In this document: positions 29,487 through 40,637 of the stretch, piece after piece
How the letters are laid out: each line of letters begins with the position of its first letter
Position numbering within the stretch: position 1 is the stretch's first letter
Assembly (NCBI GenBank): GCA_028868825.1
Contig: JAGWTU010000008.1
Location: forward strand, 62,001 to 126,000
Source: Burkholderiales bacterium
Lineage (GTDB): Bacteria > Pseudomonadota > Gammaproteobacteria > Burkholderiales > Burkholderiaceae_C
Direction of reading: 5' to 3'
Length of the DNA: 64,000 bases
Program-made: the position numbers and the translations under genes
Notes under the pieces: generated by a model
Database searches by the model: none
Told to the model about the DNA's origin: nothing
Seen by the model: only the letters and a program-made list of their open reading frames with translations

Positions 29487-31517
29487 ATGAGCGACGGTGC
29501 GACGCTGGCGGTGGCGGTCGAAACGCCACGGCATACGGCCGTCGGCGGCCTGCTCGACTACCGATGTGAGCAGCCGCTGCCACCCGGCACGCTGCTGCGC
29601 GTACCACTCGGGCGGCGCGAGGTGGCCGGGCTGGTCTGGGGACCGGGTTCGGCCGAGGTCGAATCCGAGGTCGAACTGCGACCGATCAGCGCCGCGCTGA
29701 CCGCCTTGCCGCCGCTGGGCGACGACTGGCGCGCCCTCGTCGACTTCGCCGCCGGCTACTACCAGCGCGGCATCGGCGAGCTGGCGCTGGCCGTCCTGCC
29801 GCCCGAGCTGCGCAAGCTCGACGACACGCGGCTCGCGCGCCGCCTCGCCAAGCTGGCGCAGCTGCCGGCGCCGGCAGCGGAGGCGCCGCCGCAGCGCCCC
29901 GAGCTGAGCGCCGAGCAGGCGGCGGCGCTGGCGCGCATCGAGGGCGCGAGCGGTGTCACGCTGCTGCACGGCGCTACCGGCAGCGGCAAGACCGAGGTCT
30001 ACCTGCGCGCCACGCAGGCCCAGCTCGAGCACGGCCGGCAGGTGCTGGTGCTGGTGCCCGAGATCAACCTCACGCCGCAGCTCGAAGCGCGCTTCGCCGA
30101 GCGCTTCCCGGGCCGCCTGATGGTCAGCCTGCACAGCGCGCTGACACCGGCGCAGCGGCTGCGGCATTGGCTGCTGGCGCATCTGGGGCGCGCCGAACTC
30201 GTGCTCGGCACGCGGCTGGCGGTGTTCGCCTCGCTGCCGCGGCTGGGGCTGATCGTCGTCGACGAGGAGCACGACCCCTCGTTCAAGCAGCAGGAAGGGG
30301 CGCGCTATTCGGCGCGCGACCTCGCCGTCTGGCGCGGCCACCATGGCGGCCTGCCGGTGCTGCTGGGCTCGGCCACACCCTCGCTCGAAAGCTGGCAGCG
30401 CGCCGAGGAAGGCCGCTACACGAAGGTGACGATGCCCAGCCGCATCGGCGGCGGCGCGATGCCGCGCGTGCGCCTCGTCGACATGAGCGCGCTGCCCAAG
30501 GTCGAGGGCGGCGAGCGCGTGCTGGCGCCGGCGCTGCTCGCGGCGCTCGAACAGCGGCTCGAACGCGGCGAGCAGAGCCTGCTGCTGCTGAACCGGCGCG
30601 GCTACGCGCCGGTGCTGCATTGCCCGGCCTGCGCCTGGAAGAGCGCCTGCCCGCATTGCAGCGCCTGGCGCGTCTTCCACAAACAGGACCGCACGCTGCG
30701 CTGCCACCATTGCGGGCTCAGCCAGCGCGTACCGCGCGCCTGCCCCGATTGCGGCAACCTCGACATCGCGCCGATCGGCCGCGGCACCGAGAAGCTGCAG
30801 GAGCAGCTCGCGCAGCGGCTGCCGGCGGCGCGCATCGGCCGCATCGACGCCGACAGCACGCGCGCCAGCGGCAGCCTGCAACAGCAGCTCGGCGCCATGC
30901 ACGCGGGCGAGGTCGACATCCTCGTGGGCACGCAGATGCTGGCCAAGGGCCATGATTTCCGCCGCGTCACGCTGGTCGCCGCGGTGAACCCCGACGCGGC
31001 GCTGTTCAGCAGCGATTTCCGCGCCCCCGAGCGGCTGTTCGCGCTGCTGATGCAGGCCGCGGGCCGCGCCGGCCGCGACGCGGCGCAGGCGGCGGCCAGC
31101 GAGATGTGGATCCAGACCTGGAACCCGCGCCACCCGCTGTACGCGGCGCTGATGCGCCACGACTACCCGGCCTTCGCCGCGGCCCAGCTCGACGAGCGCC
31201 GCGCCGCCGGGCTGCCGCCCTTCGCCAGCCTGGCGCTGCTGCGCGCCGATGCGCGCAGCGCCGAGGTCGCGCTGGCCTTCCTGCGCGACGCGTCGGCACT
31301 GGCGCGGGAACATGGCGGCGTCACCGTCTACCCGCCGGTGCCGCCGCCGGTGGCCCGCGTGGCCGATGTCGAGCGCGTGCAGATGCTCGTCGAGTCGCCC
31401 ACGCGCGGCGCGCTGCAGCGCATGCTCGCCGCCTGGCTGCCGGGGCTGCAGGGACTGCGCGCGCAGCACCGCGGCTTGCTGCGCTGGGCGGTCGACGTCG
31501 ACCCGTTGGCGATCTGA
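29487..31517 (+). CDS. priA: Primosomal protein N' (replication restart helicase)
   Basis: A 676-residue superfamily-2 helicase. The N-terminal DNA-binding domain (about 1-105) is followed by Walker A GATGSGKTEVYLRA (about 158-171), DEEHD (about 257-261), GSATPSLESW, and a zinc-binding region with four CxxC-type pairs between residues 375 and 425 (CPACAWKSACPHC, CHHCGLSQ, CPDCG). Helicase motif V/VI appears as GTQMLAKGHDF and QAAGRAGRD. PriA reloads the replisome at stalled forks. It is somewhat shorter than the E. coli protein but has all domains. It is convergent with comM, 12 bp apart. Confidence 0.96.
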   Translation: MSDGATLAVAVETPRHTAVGGLLDYRCEQPLPPGTLLRVPLGRREVAGLVWGPGSAEVESEVELRPISAALTALPPLGDDWRALVDFAAGYYQRGIGELALAVLPPELRKLDDTRLARRLAKLAQLPAPAAEAPPQRPELSAEQAAALARIEGASGVTLLHGATGSGKTEVYLRATQAQLEHGRQVLVLVPEINLTPQLEARFAERFPGRLMVSLHSALTPAQRLRHWLLAHLGRAELVLGTRLAVFASLPRLGLIVVDEEHDPSFKQQEGARYSARDLAVWRGHHGGLPVLLGSATPSLESWQRAEEGRYTKVTMPSRIGGGAMPRVRLVDMSALPKVEGGERVLAPALLAALEQRLERGEQSLLLLNRRGYAPVLHCPACAWKSACPHCSAWRVFHKQDRTLRCHHCGLSQRVPRACPDCGNLDIAPIGRGTEKLQEQLAQRLPAARIGRIDADSTRASGSLQQQLGAMHAGEVDILVGTQMLAKGHDFRRVTLVAAVNPDAALFSSDFRAPERLFALLMQAAGRAGRDAAQAAASEMWIQTWNPRHPLYAALMRHDYPAFAAAQLDERRAAGLPPFASLALLRADARSAEVALAFLRDASALAREHGGVTVYPPVPPPVARVADVERVQMLVESPTRGALQRMLAAWLPGLQGLRAQHRGLLRWAVDVDPLAI

Positions 31518-31529
31518 GTCGCCGGGGCT

Positions 31530-33053
31530 TCAGACAGTCAGCACGCGCTGCAGCTGCAGCGCCTCGGCGAGGTGGCTGCGGTTGATCGATGCGCTGGCCG
31601 CGAGGTCGGCGATCGTGCGCGCCACGCGCAGGCAACGGTGCACGCGCCGCCCCGACCAGCCCAGCCGCTCGGCGGCGCCGAGCAGGAACTGGCGCGTCGC
31701 GTCGTCGAGCGCGCAATGCCGATCCAGCGCCGCGACGTCGAGTGCCGCGTTCGTGCGCTGCTGGCGCGCGAGCTGGCGCGCCCGCGCGTGCGCGACGCGC
31801 GCCGCGACACGCGCGCTGGGCTCGCCATCGCCCTGCGCCAGCAACTGCGCCGGCGGCGCGGCGAGGACTTCGACCTGGAGGTCGATGCGGTCGAGCAGCG
31901 GCCCCGAGAGCCGGCTGCGGTAGCGCGCCACCGCGTCGGGCGTGCAATGGCAGGCATGGCCGCCGGCGGCCGGCGCGCCGAGCCAGCCGCGGGGGCAGGG
32001 ATTCATCGCCGCGACGAGCTGGAAGGCGGCCGGGAAGGTCGCCTGGCGCGCGGCGCGCGAGATCGTGATGCAGCCGGTCTCCAGCGGTTCGCGCAGCGCC
32101 TCGAGCGCGGCGCGCGCGAATTCGGGCAACTCGTCGAGGAAGAGGATGCCGCCGTGGGCCAGCGAGATCTCGCCCGGGCGCGGCGGTGAACCGCCGCCGA
32201 CGAGTGCCACCGCGCTGGCGCTGTGGTGCGGCGAACGCAGCGGACGCAAGCCGATGGGCAGCGCGTCGTCGACCTCGCGCGCGAGCCCCTGGATCGCGGC
32301 ACTGGCCAGCGCTTCTTCGGGGGTCGGTGGCGGCAGCAGACCGGCCAGGCGCTGCGCCAGCATCGACTTGCCGGTGCCCGGCGGGCCGACGAGCAGCAGG
32401 CTGTGCCCGCCGGCGGCGGCGATCTCGAGCGCGCGTTTGGCGCCGAACTGGCCCTTCACGTCGCGCAGATCGGGCTGCGCGGCCGGCGTTGCCGGCGGCC
32501 AGGGTTCGGCCCGCGCCAGCGTCGGCGCGGCGTCGCCGCCCTGCAGCGTCGCGACGACCTCGGCCAGCGTGTGCGCACTGCGCACGTCGAGCCCGCCGAC
32601 GCGGGCGGCGCTGCGCGCGCTCGCCGCCGGCAGCACGAGTGTGCGCCCGGCGCCGGCCGCATGCGCCGCCAGCGCCAGCGCCAGCGCGCCGCGCACGGGC
32701 CGCAATTCGCCGGCCAGCGAGAGTTCGCCGGCGAATTCGCAGGCCGCCAGCCGCGCCGCGTCGATGGCGCCCGACGCGGCGAGGATGCCGAGCGCGATCG
32801 GCAGGTCGAAGCGGCCCGATTCCTTGGGCAGATCGGCCGGCGCGAGGTTGACGGTCACGCGCCGGTTCGCCGGGAACTCGAAGCCGCTGTGCTGGAGCGC
32901 GGCGCGCACGCGCTCGCGCGCCTCCTTGACCTCGACGTCCGCAAGTCCGACGAGCGTGAAGCTGGGCAGGCCGTTGGCCAGATGCACCTCGACCTGGACC
33001 GCCGGCGCCTCGAGGCCGAGCAGCGCCCGGCTGGCGACGAGGGCCAGCGTCAT
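31530..33053 (-). CDS. comM: YifB/ComM family Mg-chelatase-like AAA+ ATPase
   Basis: A 507-residue protein. It has an N-terminal Lon-protease-like domain (about 1-170; VEVHLANGLPSFTLVGLAD, NLAPADLPKESGRFDLPIALGIL), a central AAA+ module (Walker A LLVGPPGTGKSMLAQRLAGLLPP, near 215; FLDELPEF Walker B near 295) and a C-terminal helical domain (RVHRCLRVARTIADLA). ComM is a helicase that widens heteroduplexes in natural transformation. ATG at 33053 matches the family N-terminus (MTLALVASRALLGLEAP); the longer frame adds eight non-conserved residues. It diverges from torF across a 326-bp gap that lacks the ubiK-like gene often found there in Burkholderiales. Confidence 0.95.
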   Translation of the reverse strand: MTLALVASRALLGLEAPAVQVEVHLANGLPSFTLVGLADVEVKEARERVRAALQHSGFEFPANRRVTVNLAPADLPKESGRFDLPIALGILAASGAIDAARLAACEFAGELSLAGELRPVRGALALALAAHAAGAGRTLVLPAASARSAARVGGLDVRSAHTLAEVVATLQGGDAAPTLARAEPWPPATPAAQPDLRDVKGQFGAKRALEIAAAGGHSLLLVGPPGTGKSMLAQRLAGLLPPPTPEEALASAAIQGLAREVDDALPIGLRPLRSPHHSASAVALVGGGSPPRPGEISLAHGGILFLDELPEFARAALEALREPLETGCITISRAARQATFPAAFQLVAAMNPCPRGWLGAPAAGGHACHCTPDAVARYRSRLSGPLLDRIDLQVEVLAAPPAQLLAQGDGEPSARVAARVAHARARQLARQQRTNAALDVAALDRHCALDDATRQFLLGAAERLGWSGRRVHRCLRVARTIADLAASASINRSHLAEALQLQRVLTV

Positions 33054-33212
33054 CGCCCGGCCCCACGCGGTCCGCACGCCGGCGCGCTCATGGTCGATGG
33101 CTCGGTGCCGCGTTCATGGCGCAGGCATTCTGGCCATGCAGCGCCGCGCGCACCAGCGCAGGCGAGTCGCCGCCAGGCTCATTGCACGCCATTCATCGTT
33201 GCGTGCACCGAT

Positions 33213-33227
33213 GCACGCGATTGGTGC
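33213..33227 (+). promoter_or_regulatory. NtrC-binding site upstream of torF
   Basis: GCAC-GCGAT-TGGTGC matches the enterobacterial NtrC consensus GCAC-N5-TGGTGC exactly. Around it are further GTGC/GCAC half-sites, including CGTGCA-CCGA-TGCACG (33202-33217) and GTGCGCAC (33224-33231). It lies about 90 bp upstream of a sigma-54 promoter, normal enhancer spacing. Confidence 0.7.
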
Positions 33228-33315
33228 GCACTACTTTGGGATACCTCCGCTCGGCGGGCGAATTGTTCGGTGCATGCGCCCCGTCTCCCTGAGGCGCCAG
33301 GGCGATGTCGAACGC

Positions 33316-33330
33316 TGGCACGGAAGCTGC
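33316..33330 (+). promoter_or_regulatory. Sigma-54 promoter of torF-glnK-amtB
   Basis: TGGCACGGAAGCTGC has the invariant GG and GC separated by exactly 10 nt, the -24/-12 arrangement of RpoN promoters, preceded by C (CTGGCAC). It ends 50 bp before the torF ATG. The only departure from TGGCACG-N4-TTGC is C for the first T of the -12 block. Confidence 0.75.
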
Positions 33331-33379
33331 GAACGCTGGTGCAGTGCCCTCGAAACTCAACCCCCCTTACGGAGTCCGC

Positions 33380-34574
<1,195 letters not shown>

Positions 34575-34597
34575 GCAGCGCATCCCACGAGACCATC

Positions 34598-36157
34598 ATG
34601 AAAAAACTCATCACCATCCTTGCCCTGGGCGTCGCCGCCCTGGGCTTCGGCGGCTCCGTGCTGGCGCAGACGCCGGCAGCCGCCCCCACCGCATCCGCGC
34701 CTGCGGCCGACGCATCGGCTGCCGCCGCCGCGCCCGCCGCGGCCTCGGACGCGGCAGCGGCGCCGGCAGCTGCCGCGGCGGTCGCGGCGGCACCGGCATC
34801 CGCCGCCGCCTCGGGTCCGACCGAGACCGTCAACAAGGGCGACGTGAGCTGGATGCTCGTGTCCACCGCCCTCGTCATCATGATGTCGATCCCCGGCCTC
34901 GCGCTGTTCTACGGCGGCCTCGTGCGCAGCAAGAACATGCTGTCGGTGCTGATGCAGGTCTTCGTCACCTTCTCGATGATCGTCGTGCTGTGGATCGTCT
35001 ACGGCTACAGCCTCGCGTTCACCGAGGGCAACCAGTTCATCGGCGGCTTCTCGCGGCTGTTCCTCAACGGCGTGTTCACGCCCGACGCCAACGGCGGCAC
35101 CTTCGCCACCGCGGCCACGTTCAGCAAGGGCGTCGTGCTGCCCGAGATCGTCTTCGTCGTCTTCCAGGCCACCTTCGCGGCCATCACCTGCTGCCTGATC
35201 GTCGGCAGCTTCGCCGAGCGCATCAAGTTCTCGGCCGTGTTGATGTTCATGGTGCTGTGGTTCACCTTCAGCTACGCGCCGATCGCCCACATGGTCTGGT
35301 TCTGGGAAGGTCCAGACGCCTACACCAGCAAGACCGTCGTCGACGCGATGAACGCCAAGGCCGGCCTGATCTGGCAGTGGGGCGCGCTCGACTTCGCCGG
35401 CGGCACGGTCGTGCACATCAACGCCGCGGTGGCCGGCCTCGTCGGTGCCTTCATGATCGGCAAGCGCATCGGCTACGGCAAGGAATCGATGGCGCCGCAC
35501 AGCCTGACGCTGACGATGGTCGGTGCCTCGTTGCTGTGGGTGGGCTGGTTCGGCTTCAACGCCGGCTCGGCGCTCGAGGCCGGCAACAGCGCCGCGCTCG
35601 CCTTCCTGAACACCTTCTCGGCGACCGCGATGGCGGTGCTGGCCTGGTGCGGCGCCGAGGCGCTGCTCAAGGGCAAGGCCTCGATGCTGGGTGCCGCTTC
35701 GGGTGCCGTCGCCGGCCTCGTCGCGATCACGCCGGCCGCCGGCAACGTCGGCATCGTCGGCGCGCTCGTCATCGGTGCGGTCGCGGGCTTCGTCTGCCTG
35801 TGGGGCGTGACCGGCCTGAAGAAGCTGCTCGGTGCCGACGACACGCTCGACGTGTTCGGCGTGCACGGCGTCGGCGGGATCACCGGTGCGCTGCTGACCG
35901 GTGTGTTCAACACCCAGGCCCTCGGCGGCCCGGGCATGGTCACCGACTGGGTCACCGGCGCGGTCGGTTCGGTGAGCTCGTTCGACCAGCTCATCATCCA
36001 GGCCAAGGCGGTCGGCGTGACGATCGTCTGGTCGGGCCTGGTCTCGCTGATCTCGTACAAGATCGTCGACATGACGATCGGCCTGCGCGTCCCCGAGGAC
36101 GAGGAGCGCGAGGGTCTGGACGTCACCTCGCACGGCGAGTCGGCGTACAGCCACTGA
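34598..36157 (+). CDS. amtB: Ammonium transporter AmtB
   Basis: A 519-residue Amt/Rh channel. A signal peptide (about 1-23, VLAQ) is followed by about 50 residues rich in Ala/Pro (25-75), then eleven TM helices. Family motifs: IPGLALFYGGLVRSKNMLS (about 99-117), the twin-His pore in FAGGTVVHINAAVAGLVGA and DVFGVHGVGGITGALLTGVF, and FNAGSALEAG. It conducts ammonium and is gated by GlnK. The long Ala-rich periplasmic N-terminus is longer than in E. coli AmtB and is shared in style with the TorF porin of the same operon. A terminator follows 40 bp after the stop. Confidence 0.96.
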   Translation: MKKLITILALGVAALGFGGSVLAQTPAAAPTASAPAADASAAAAAPAAASDAAAAPAAAAAVAAAPASAAASGPTETVNKGDVSWMLVSTALVIMMSIPGLALFYGGLVRSKNMLSVLMQVFVTFSMIVVLWIVYGYSLAFTEGNQFIGGFSRLFLNGVFTPDANGGTFATAATFSKGVVLPEIVFVVFQATFAAITCCLIVGSFAERIKFSAVLMFMVLWFTFSYAPIAHMVWFWEGPDAYTSKTVVDAMNAKAGLIWQWGALDFAGGTVVHINAAVAGLVGAFMIGKRIGYGKESMAPHSLTLTMVGASLLWVGWFGFNAGSALEAGNSAALAFLNTFSATAMAVLAWCGAEALLKGKASMLGAASGAVAGLVAITPAAGNVGIVGALVIGAVAGFVCLWGVTGLKKLLGADDTLDVFGVHGVGGITGALLTGVFNTQALGGPGMVTDWVTGAVGSVSSFDQLIIQAKAVGVTIVWSGLVSLISYKIVDMTIGLRVPEDEEREGLDVTSHGESAYSH

Positions 36158-36196
36158 ACTTCGGAACCCGGGGCGGCCTGCGGGCCGCCCTGACCG

Positions 36197-36218
36197 CGGG
36201 GCGCCTCAGGGCGCCCCG
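36197..36218 (+). terminator. Terminator of torF-glnK-amtB
   Basis: A perfect 9-bp stem, CGGGGCGCC (36197-36205) and GGCGCCCCG (36210-36218), with a TCAG loop and a following TTTGCATTT. It lies 40 bp after amtB and before gshA. Confidence 0.8.
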
Positions 36219-36314
36219 TTTGCATTTGTAGTCCGGCCATGGCGCCCGTGGCGCTATGAAATCCGCGCAGCGACCCCATCTGCCAGAATTCTTCGATCTT
36301 CCGACAAGGCTCCC

Positions 36315-37586
36315 ATGGTTCCCCACCTCACCACCGCACACAACGGGCCGATCAACGAACTCGAGCAGCGCATCCTCGAGTCGATGCCGGCGATCGAGCG
36401 CTGGTTCAGGCTCGAATGGATGGAGCACACGCCGCCGTTCTACACCTCGGTCGATCTGCGCAACGCCGGCTTCAAGCTCGCGCCGGTCGACAACGACCTC
36501 TTCCCGCGCACCTTCAACAACCTCACGCGCGAGATGATGCCGCTGGCCGTGCAGGCGGCGATGGCGGCGATCGAGAAGATCTGCCCCGAGGCGAAGAACC
36601 TGCTGCTGATCCCCGACGCGCGCACGGCCAACACCTTCTACCTGCAGAACCTGCAGCGCCTGATCGAGATCTTCACGCAGGCCGGTCTCAACGTGCGTCT
36701 GGGCGCGCTCGACACGACGATGAAGACGCCGACCCAGCTCGTGCTGCCCGACGGCAGCGAACTCACGCTCGAACCGCTGGTGCGCAACCGCGGCCGGCTC
36801 GGCCTCAAGCGCTTCGATCCCTGCACGATCCTGCTCAACAACGACCTCTCGGGCGGCGTGCCGCGCGAGCTCGAGCATCTCTACGAGCAATACCTGCTGC
36901 CGCCGCTGCACGCGGGCTGGCCGCTGCGCCGCAAGAGCCGCCATTTCCGCAGTTGCGAGGAGGTGGCGAAGAAGTTCGCCAAGCTGCTCGGCCTCGACGC
37001 CTGGCTCATCAACCCGCTGCACGCGGGCTGCGGCGCGCTCGACGTCGAGCGCGCGGCCGGGCTCGAGGCGCTGCGCGGTCATGCCGACGCGCTGCTGACG
37101 AAGATCCGACGCAAGTACAAGGAATACGGCATCACCGACAAGCCCTACGTCGTCGTCAAGTCCGACGACGCCGCCGGCATCGGCCTGCTCACGTTGCGCG
37201 ACGCCAAGGAACTCGACGACCCGGCACGACTGCGCCGTGGCGGCGCGGCCCCGGCCGAGTTCGTGATCCAGGAAGGCGTGCCGACCTTCGAGCGCATGAA
37301 CGACGCCGTGGCCGAGCCGGTCGTGATGATGGTCGACCGCTACGTCGTCGGCGGCTATTACCGCGTGCACGCCGAGCGCGCGGCCGACGAGGACCTGTGC
37401 GGCGCCGCCTCGGGCTATGTGCCGCTGGCCTTCGCCGGTGCGAGCCAGATGCCGCGCGCCGGCGTCAAGCCCGGCGCGAATGCCACCAACCGCTTCTACA
37501 TGTACGGCGTGGTGGGACGCTTGTCGATGCTGGCGTCGTCCTACGAACTCGAGGCCACGGACCCCGACGCCGAGAATTACCAGTAG
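36315..37586 (+). CDS. gshA: Glutamate-cysteine ligase, proteobacterial type
   Basis: A 423-residue protein with the sequence of the distinct beta-/alphaproteobacterial GshA family (TIGR02049-like): [19 protein letters not shown] (about 13-31), [18 protein letters not shown] (about 55-72), [20 protein letters not shown] (about 95-115) and [17 protein letters not shown] (about 278-294). It makes gamma-glutamylcysteine, the first step of glutathione synthesis. The expected neighbour gshB is not downstream; kup follows instead. A weak AAGG Shine-Dalgarno precedes ATG at 36315, and a CAGAAT hexamer lies about 25 bp upstream. Confidence 0.93.
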   Translation: MVPHLTTAHNGPINELEQRILESMPAIERWFRLEWMEHTPPFYTSVDLRNAGFKLAPVDNDLFPRTFNNLTREMMPLAVQAAMAAIEKICPEAKNLLLIPDARTANTFYLQNLQRLIEIFTQAGLNVRLGALDTTMKTPTQLVLPDGSELTLEPLVRNRGRLGLKRFDPCTILLNNDLSGGVPRELEHLYEQYLLPPLHAGWPLRRKSRHFRSCEEVAKKFAKLLGLDAWLINPLHAGCGALDVERAAGLEALRGHADALLTKIRRKYKEYGITDKPYVVVKSDDAAGIGLLTLRDAKELDDPARLRRGGAAPAEFVIQEGVPTFERMNDAVAEPVVMMVDRYVVGGYYRVHAERAADEDLCGAASGYVPLAFAGASQMPRAGVKPGANATNRFYMYGVVGRLSMLASSYELEATDPDAENYQ

Positions 37587-37633
37587 AAGGTGTCGGGTCG
37601 CCGCGCCGCTTGGCGCGCACAATCGCGCCGGCC

Positions 37634-39520
37634 ATGAGTTCGACGCCGAGATCCAGGGCCGCGCTGGCCGCGACGACGCTCGCTGCCGTCGGCGTCGTCT
37701 ACGGCGACATCGGCACGAGCCCGCTGTATGCGCTCAAGGAGGTCTTCCGACACGACCGCGTGCCGCTGACGCCCGACAACGTGCTGGGCGTGCTTTCGCT
37801 CGTCTTCTGGACCCTGGCGCTCGTGGTGTCGCTGAAATATGTCGCGCTGATCCTGCGCGCCGACAACAACGGCGAGGGCGGCCTGATCGCGATGATGGCG
37901 CTGGCCTCGCAGGCGCTGCGCGAGCGGCCGCGCCTGCGCGCGGGCCTGCTCCTGCTGGGCATCCTGGGCACGGCGATCTTCTTCGGCGACGGCGTGATCA
38001 CGCCGGCCATCAGCGTGCTCTCGGCCGTCGAGGGGCTGGAGATCGCCGCGCCCGGGCTCGACCGCTGGGTCGTGCCGCTGACGCTGCTCGTGCTGACGGC
38101 GCTGTTCGCGGGCCAGCGCCATGGCACGGCGGCCGTCGGGCGCCTGTTCGGGCCGGTGATGCTGGCCTGGTTCATCACCCTCGCCGTGCTCGGCATCGCG
38201 CCGATTTGGCGCCATCCCGAGGTGCTGCAGGCGCTCTCGCCGGCGCCCGCGGCGGCGTTCGTGCTGCGCCATCCGGGGCTCGGTTTCATTGCGCTGGGCT
38301 CGGTCTTCCTCACCGTCACGGGTGCCGAGGCGCTGTACGCCGACCTCGGGCATTTCAGTGCCGGGCCGATCCGCCTGGCCTGGTTCGGCATCGCGATGCC
38401 GGCGCTGGTCGTCAACTACTTCGGCCAGGGCGCGCTGCTGCTGGCCGATCCGGGCCAGTCGGGCAACCCCTTCTACGGCCTCGCGCCACGCTGGGCGGTG
38501 GGGCCGCTGATCGTGCTGGCGACGGCAGCGACGGTGATCGCCTCGCAGGCGCTGATCTCGGCGGCGTACTCGGTCAGCAAGCAGGCGACCCAGCTCGGCT
38601 ACCTGCCGCGACTGCGCGTGCTGCACACCAGCGTGCGCGACATCGGGCAGATCTACGTGCCATTCGTCAACTGGGGGCTCTACGGCTTCGTCGTGCTGGC
38701 GGTGCTGATGTTCAAGTCCAGCGACGCGCTGGCCTCGGCCTACGGCGTCGCCGTCGCGACGAACATGGTCATCACGACGCTGATGACGTATTTCGTGATC
38801 CGCTACGCCTGGCATCTGCCGCTGGCGCTGTGCCTCGCGGCGACGGCGTTCTTCCTGTGCATCGACAGCGCCTTCTTCGCCGCCAATGCGGTCAAGGTGT
38901 TCGAAGGCGGCTGGCTGCCGCTGCTCGTCGGGGGGCTGATGTACACGCTGATGAGCACCTGGAAGCGCGGCCGGCGCCTGATGGCCGAGCGGCTGCGCCA
39001 GGAATCGATCGCGCTGCCCGAATTCCTCGAATCGATCTTCGCCAATCCGCCGCTGCGCGTCGGCGGCACCGCGGTCTTCCTCTGCCCGGATCCGCACTCG
39101 ACGCCGTTCGCGCTGCTGCACAACCTCAAGCACAACAAGGTGCTGCACGAACAGAACCTGTTCGTCACCGTGCGCCACCACGAAGTGCCCTGGATCGGTT
39201 TCGACCGTCGCTGCCAGGTCGAGCCGCTGGGCCACGACTGCTGGCAGGTGACGCTGAACTTCGGCTTCAAGAACGAGCCCGACGTGCCCGAGGCGCTGCA
39301 GTCGCTGCAATTGCTGCAGGGCCGCGGCGTCGAACTCGAGCCGATGGACACGAGCTATTTCCTCAGCCGCGACACCGTGACCCCGACCTTCGGTGGCGGC
39401 ATGGCGGTGTGGCGCGAGAAGCTCTTCGCCGGCATGCACCGCAACGCCGCCGGGGCGGCCGACTTCCTGCACCTGCCGACCAACCGTATCGTCGAGCTCG
39501 GGACGAAGGTCGAGATCTAG
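37634..39520 (+). CDS. kup: Low-affinity potassium uptake protein Kup
   Basis: A 628-residue K+/H+ symporter. The family signature [18 protein letters not shown] is at residues about 18-35, followed by about twelve TM helices ([43 protein letters not shown]) and a C-terminal cytoplasmic domain (about 455-628) starting LPEFLESIF with [13 protein letters not shown] at 37634 gives the family start. It has no Shine-Dalgarno, and a CACAAT hexamer ends 10 nt upstream, after a GC hairpin (37602-37617), so it too may have almost no leader. Confidence 0.95.
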   Translation: MSSTPRSRAALAATTLAAVGVVYGDIGTSPLYALKEVFRHDRVPLTPDNVLGVLSLVFWTLALVVSLKYVALILRADNNGEGGLIAMMALASQALRERPRLRAGLLLLGILGTAIFFGDGVITPAISVLSAVEGLEIAAPGLDRWVVPLTLLVLTALFAGQRHGTAAVGRLFGPVMLAWFITLAVLGIAPIWRHPEVLQALSPAPAAAFVLRHPGLGFIALGSVFLTVTGAEALYADLGHFSAGPIRLAWFGIAMPALVVNYFGQGALLLADPGQSGNPFYGLAPRWAVGPLIVLATAATVIASQALISAAYSVSKQATQLGYLPRLRVLHTSVRDIGQIYVPFVNWGLYGFVVLAVLMFKSSDALASAYGVAVATNMVITTLMTYFVIRYAWHLPLALCLAATAFFLCIDSAFFAANAVKVFEGGWLPLLVGGLMYTLMSTWKRGRRLMAERLRQESIALPEFLESIFANPPLRVGGTAVFLCPDPHSTPFALLHNLKHNKVLHEQNLFVTVRHHEVPWIGFDRRCQVEPLGHDCWQVTLNFGFKNEPDVPEALQSLQLLQGRGVELEPMDTSYFLSRDTVTPTFGGGMAVWREKLFAGMHRNAAGAADFLHLPTNRIVELGTKVEI

Positions 39521-39542
39521 ACGGCCGCAGCGCGCCGGCGCG

Positions 39543-40592
39543 TCAAGCGGCCAGCAGCGGCGTGAACAGCGGATCCTGGCGCGAACGCGGGCGGTAGCCG
39601 CGCACGCGGCGCGCGATCTCGGCGATGTGCTCGGGCGTCGTGCCGCAGCAGCCGCCGACGATGTTGAGGAAGCCGGCCCCGGCGAACTCCTCCATCAGCG
39701 CGCCGGTGACGGCCGGCGTTTCGTCGAAGCCGGTGTCGCTCATCGGGTTGGGCAGGCCGGCGTTCGGGTAGCAGCTGATGTAGGTGTCGCCGGCGACCTT
39801 GTGCAGCTCCTCGATGTAGGGCCGCATCACCGTGGCGCCGAGCGCGCAGTTCAGCCCCACCGCCAGCGGCCGCGCATGGCGCACCGAATGCCAGAACGCG
39901 GCCACCGTCTGGCCCGAGAGGATGCGCCCCGAGGCGTCGGTGACGGTACCCGAGACGATCACCGGCAGGCGCTCGCCGGTGTCCTCCATCAGCTCGTCGA
40001 GGGCGAAGATCGCCGCCTTCGCGTTGAGCGTGTCGAAGATGGTCTCGACGAGGAAGACATCGCAGCCGCCGCGCAGCAGGCCTTCGGCCTGCTCGCGGTA
40101 GGCGGCGCGCAGTTCGTCGAAGCTGGTGTTGCGCGCGCCCGGGTCGTTGACGTCGGGGCTGATGCTGGCCGTGCGCGGCGTCGGGCCGAGCGCGCCGGCG
40201 ACGAAGCGCGGCTGCTCGGGCGTGGCATGGGCATCGGCGGCCGCACGCGCCAGGCGCGCCGCGGCCTCGTTCATCTCCCCGGCCAGATGCGCCAGGCCGT
40301 AGTCCTCCTGCGCGACCGAAGTGGCGCCGAAGGTGTTGGTCTCGATGAGGTCGGCGCCGGCCCCGAGGTACTGGTCGTGGATGGCGCGGATCACGTCGGG
40401 CCGGGTCAGCACGAGCAGGTCGTTGTTGCCCTTGAGGTCCTTGGGGTGATCGGCGAAGCGGCTGCCGCGGAAATCGGCCTCGGTCAGCTTCCAGCGCTGG
40501 ATCATCGTGCCCATGGCGCCGTCGATGACGGCGATGCGGCGCTGCAGCAACTCGGCCAGCGCGCCGCCGCGGGTGTAGGCGCGGGATTTCAT
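39543..40592 (-). CDS. Homocysteine S-methyltransferase module of split MetH
   Basis: A 349-residue protein equal to the N-terminal homocysteine-binding domain of cobalamin-dependent methionine synthase: [13 protein letters not shown] (about 20-32), [12 protein letters not shown] (about 78-89), [20 protein letters not shown], and zinc-ligand cysteines in LNCALGA and [12 protein letters not shown] (about 310-321). The folate, B12 and activation domains are absent; in many Burkholderiales they form a second gene. That gene is not next to it, where kup is found instead. ATG at 40592 lies 6 nt after TACAAT (minus strand) without a Shine-Dalgarno. Confidence 0.92.
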   Translation of the reverse strand: MKSRAYTRGGALAELLQRRIAVIDGAMGTMIQRWKLTEADFRGSRFADHPKDLKGNNDLLVLTRPDVIRAIHDQYLGAGADLIETNTFGATSVAQEDYGLAHLAGEMNEAAARLARAAADAHATPEQPRFVAGALGPTPRTASISPDVNDPGARNTSFDELRAAYREQAEGLLRGGCDVFLVETIFDTLNAKAAIFALDELMEDTGERLPVIVSGTVTDASGRILSGQTVAAFWHSVRHARPLAVGLNCALGATVMRPYIEELHKVAGDTYISCYPNAGLPNPMSDTGFDETPAVTGALMEEFAGAGFLNIVGGCCGTTPEHIAEIARRVRGYRPRSRQDPLFTPLLAA

Positions 40593-40637
40593 GCGCGCAT
40601 TGTAGTTTTGGGCGCCTTGCGGCGCCGGCCGGCGACG

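Noticed and set aside
37602-37617. Terminator between gshA and kup
   Set aside because: The 6-bp CGCGCC/GGCGCG hairpin has no T tract and directly precedes the probable kup -10 box.
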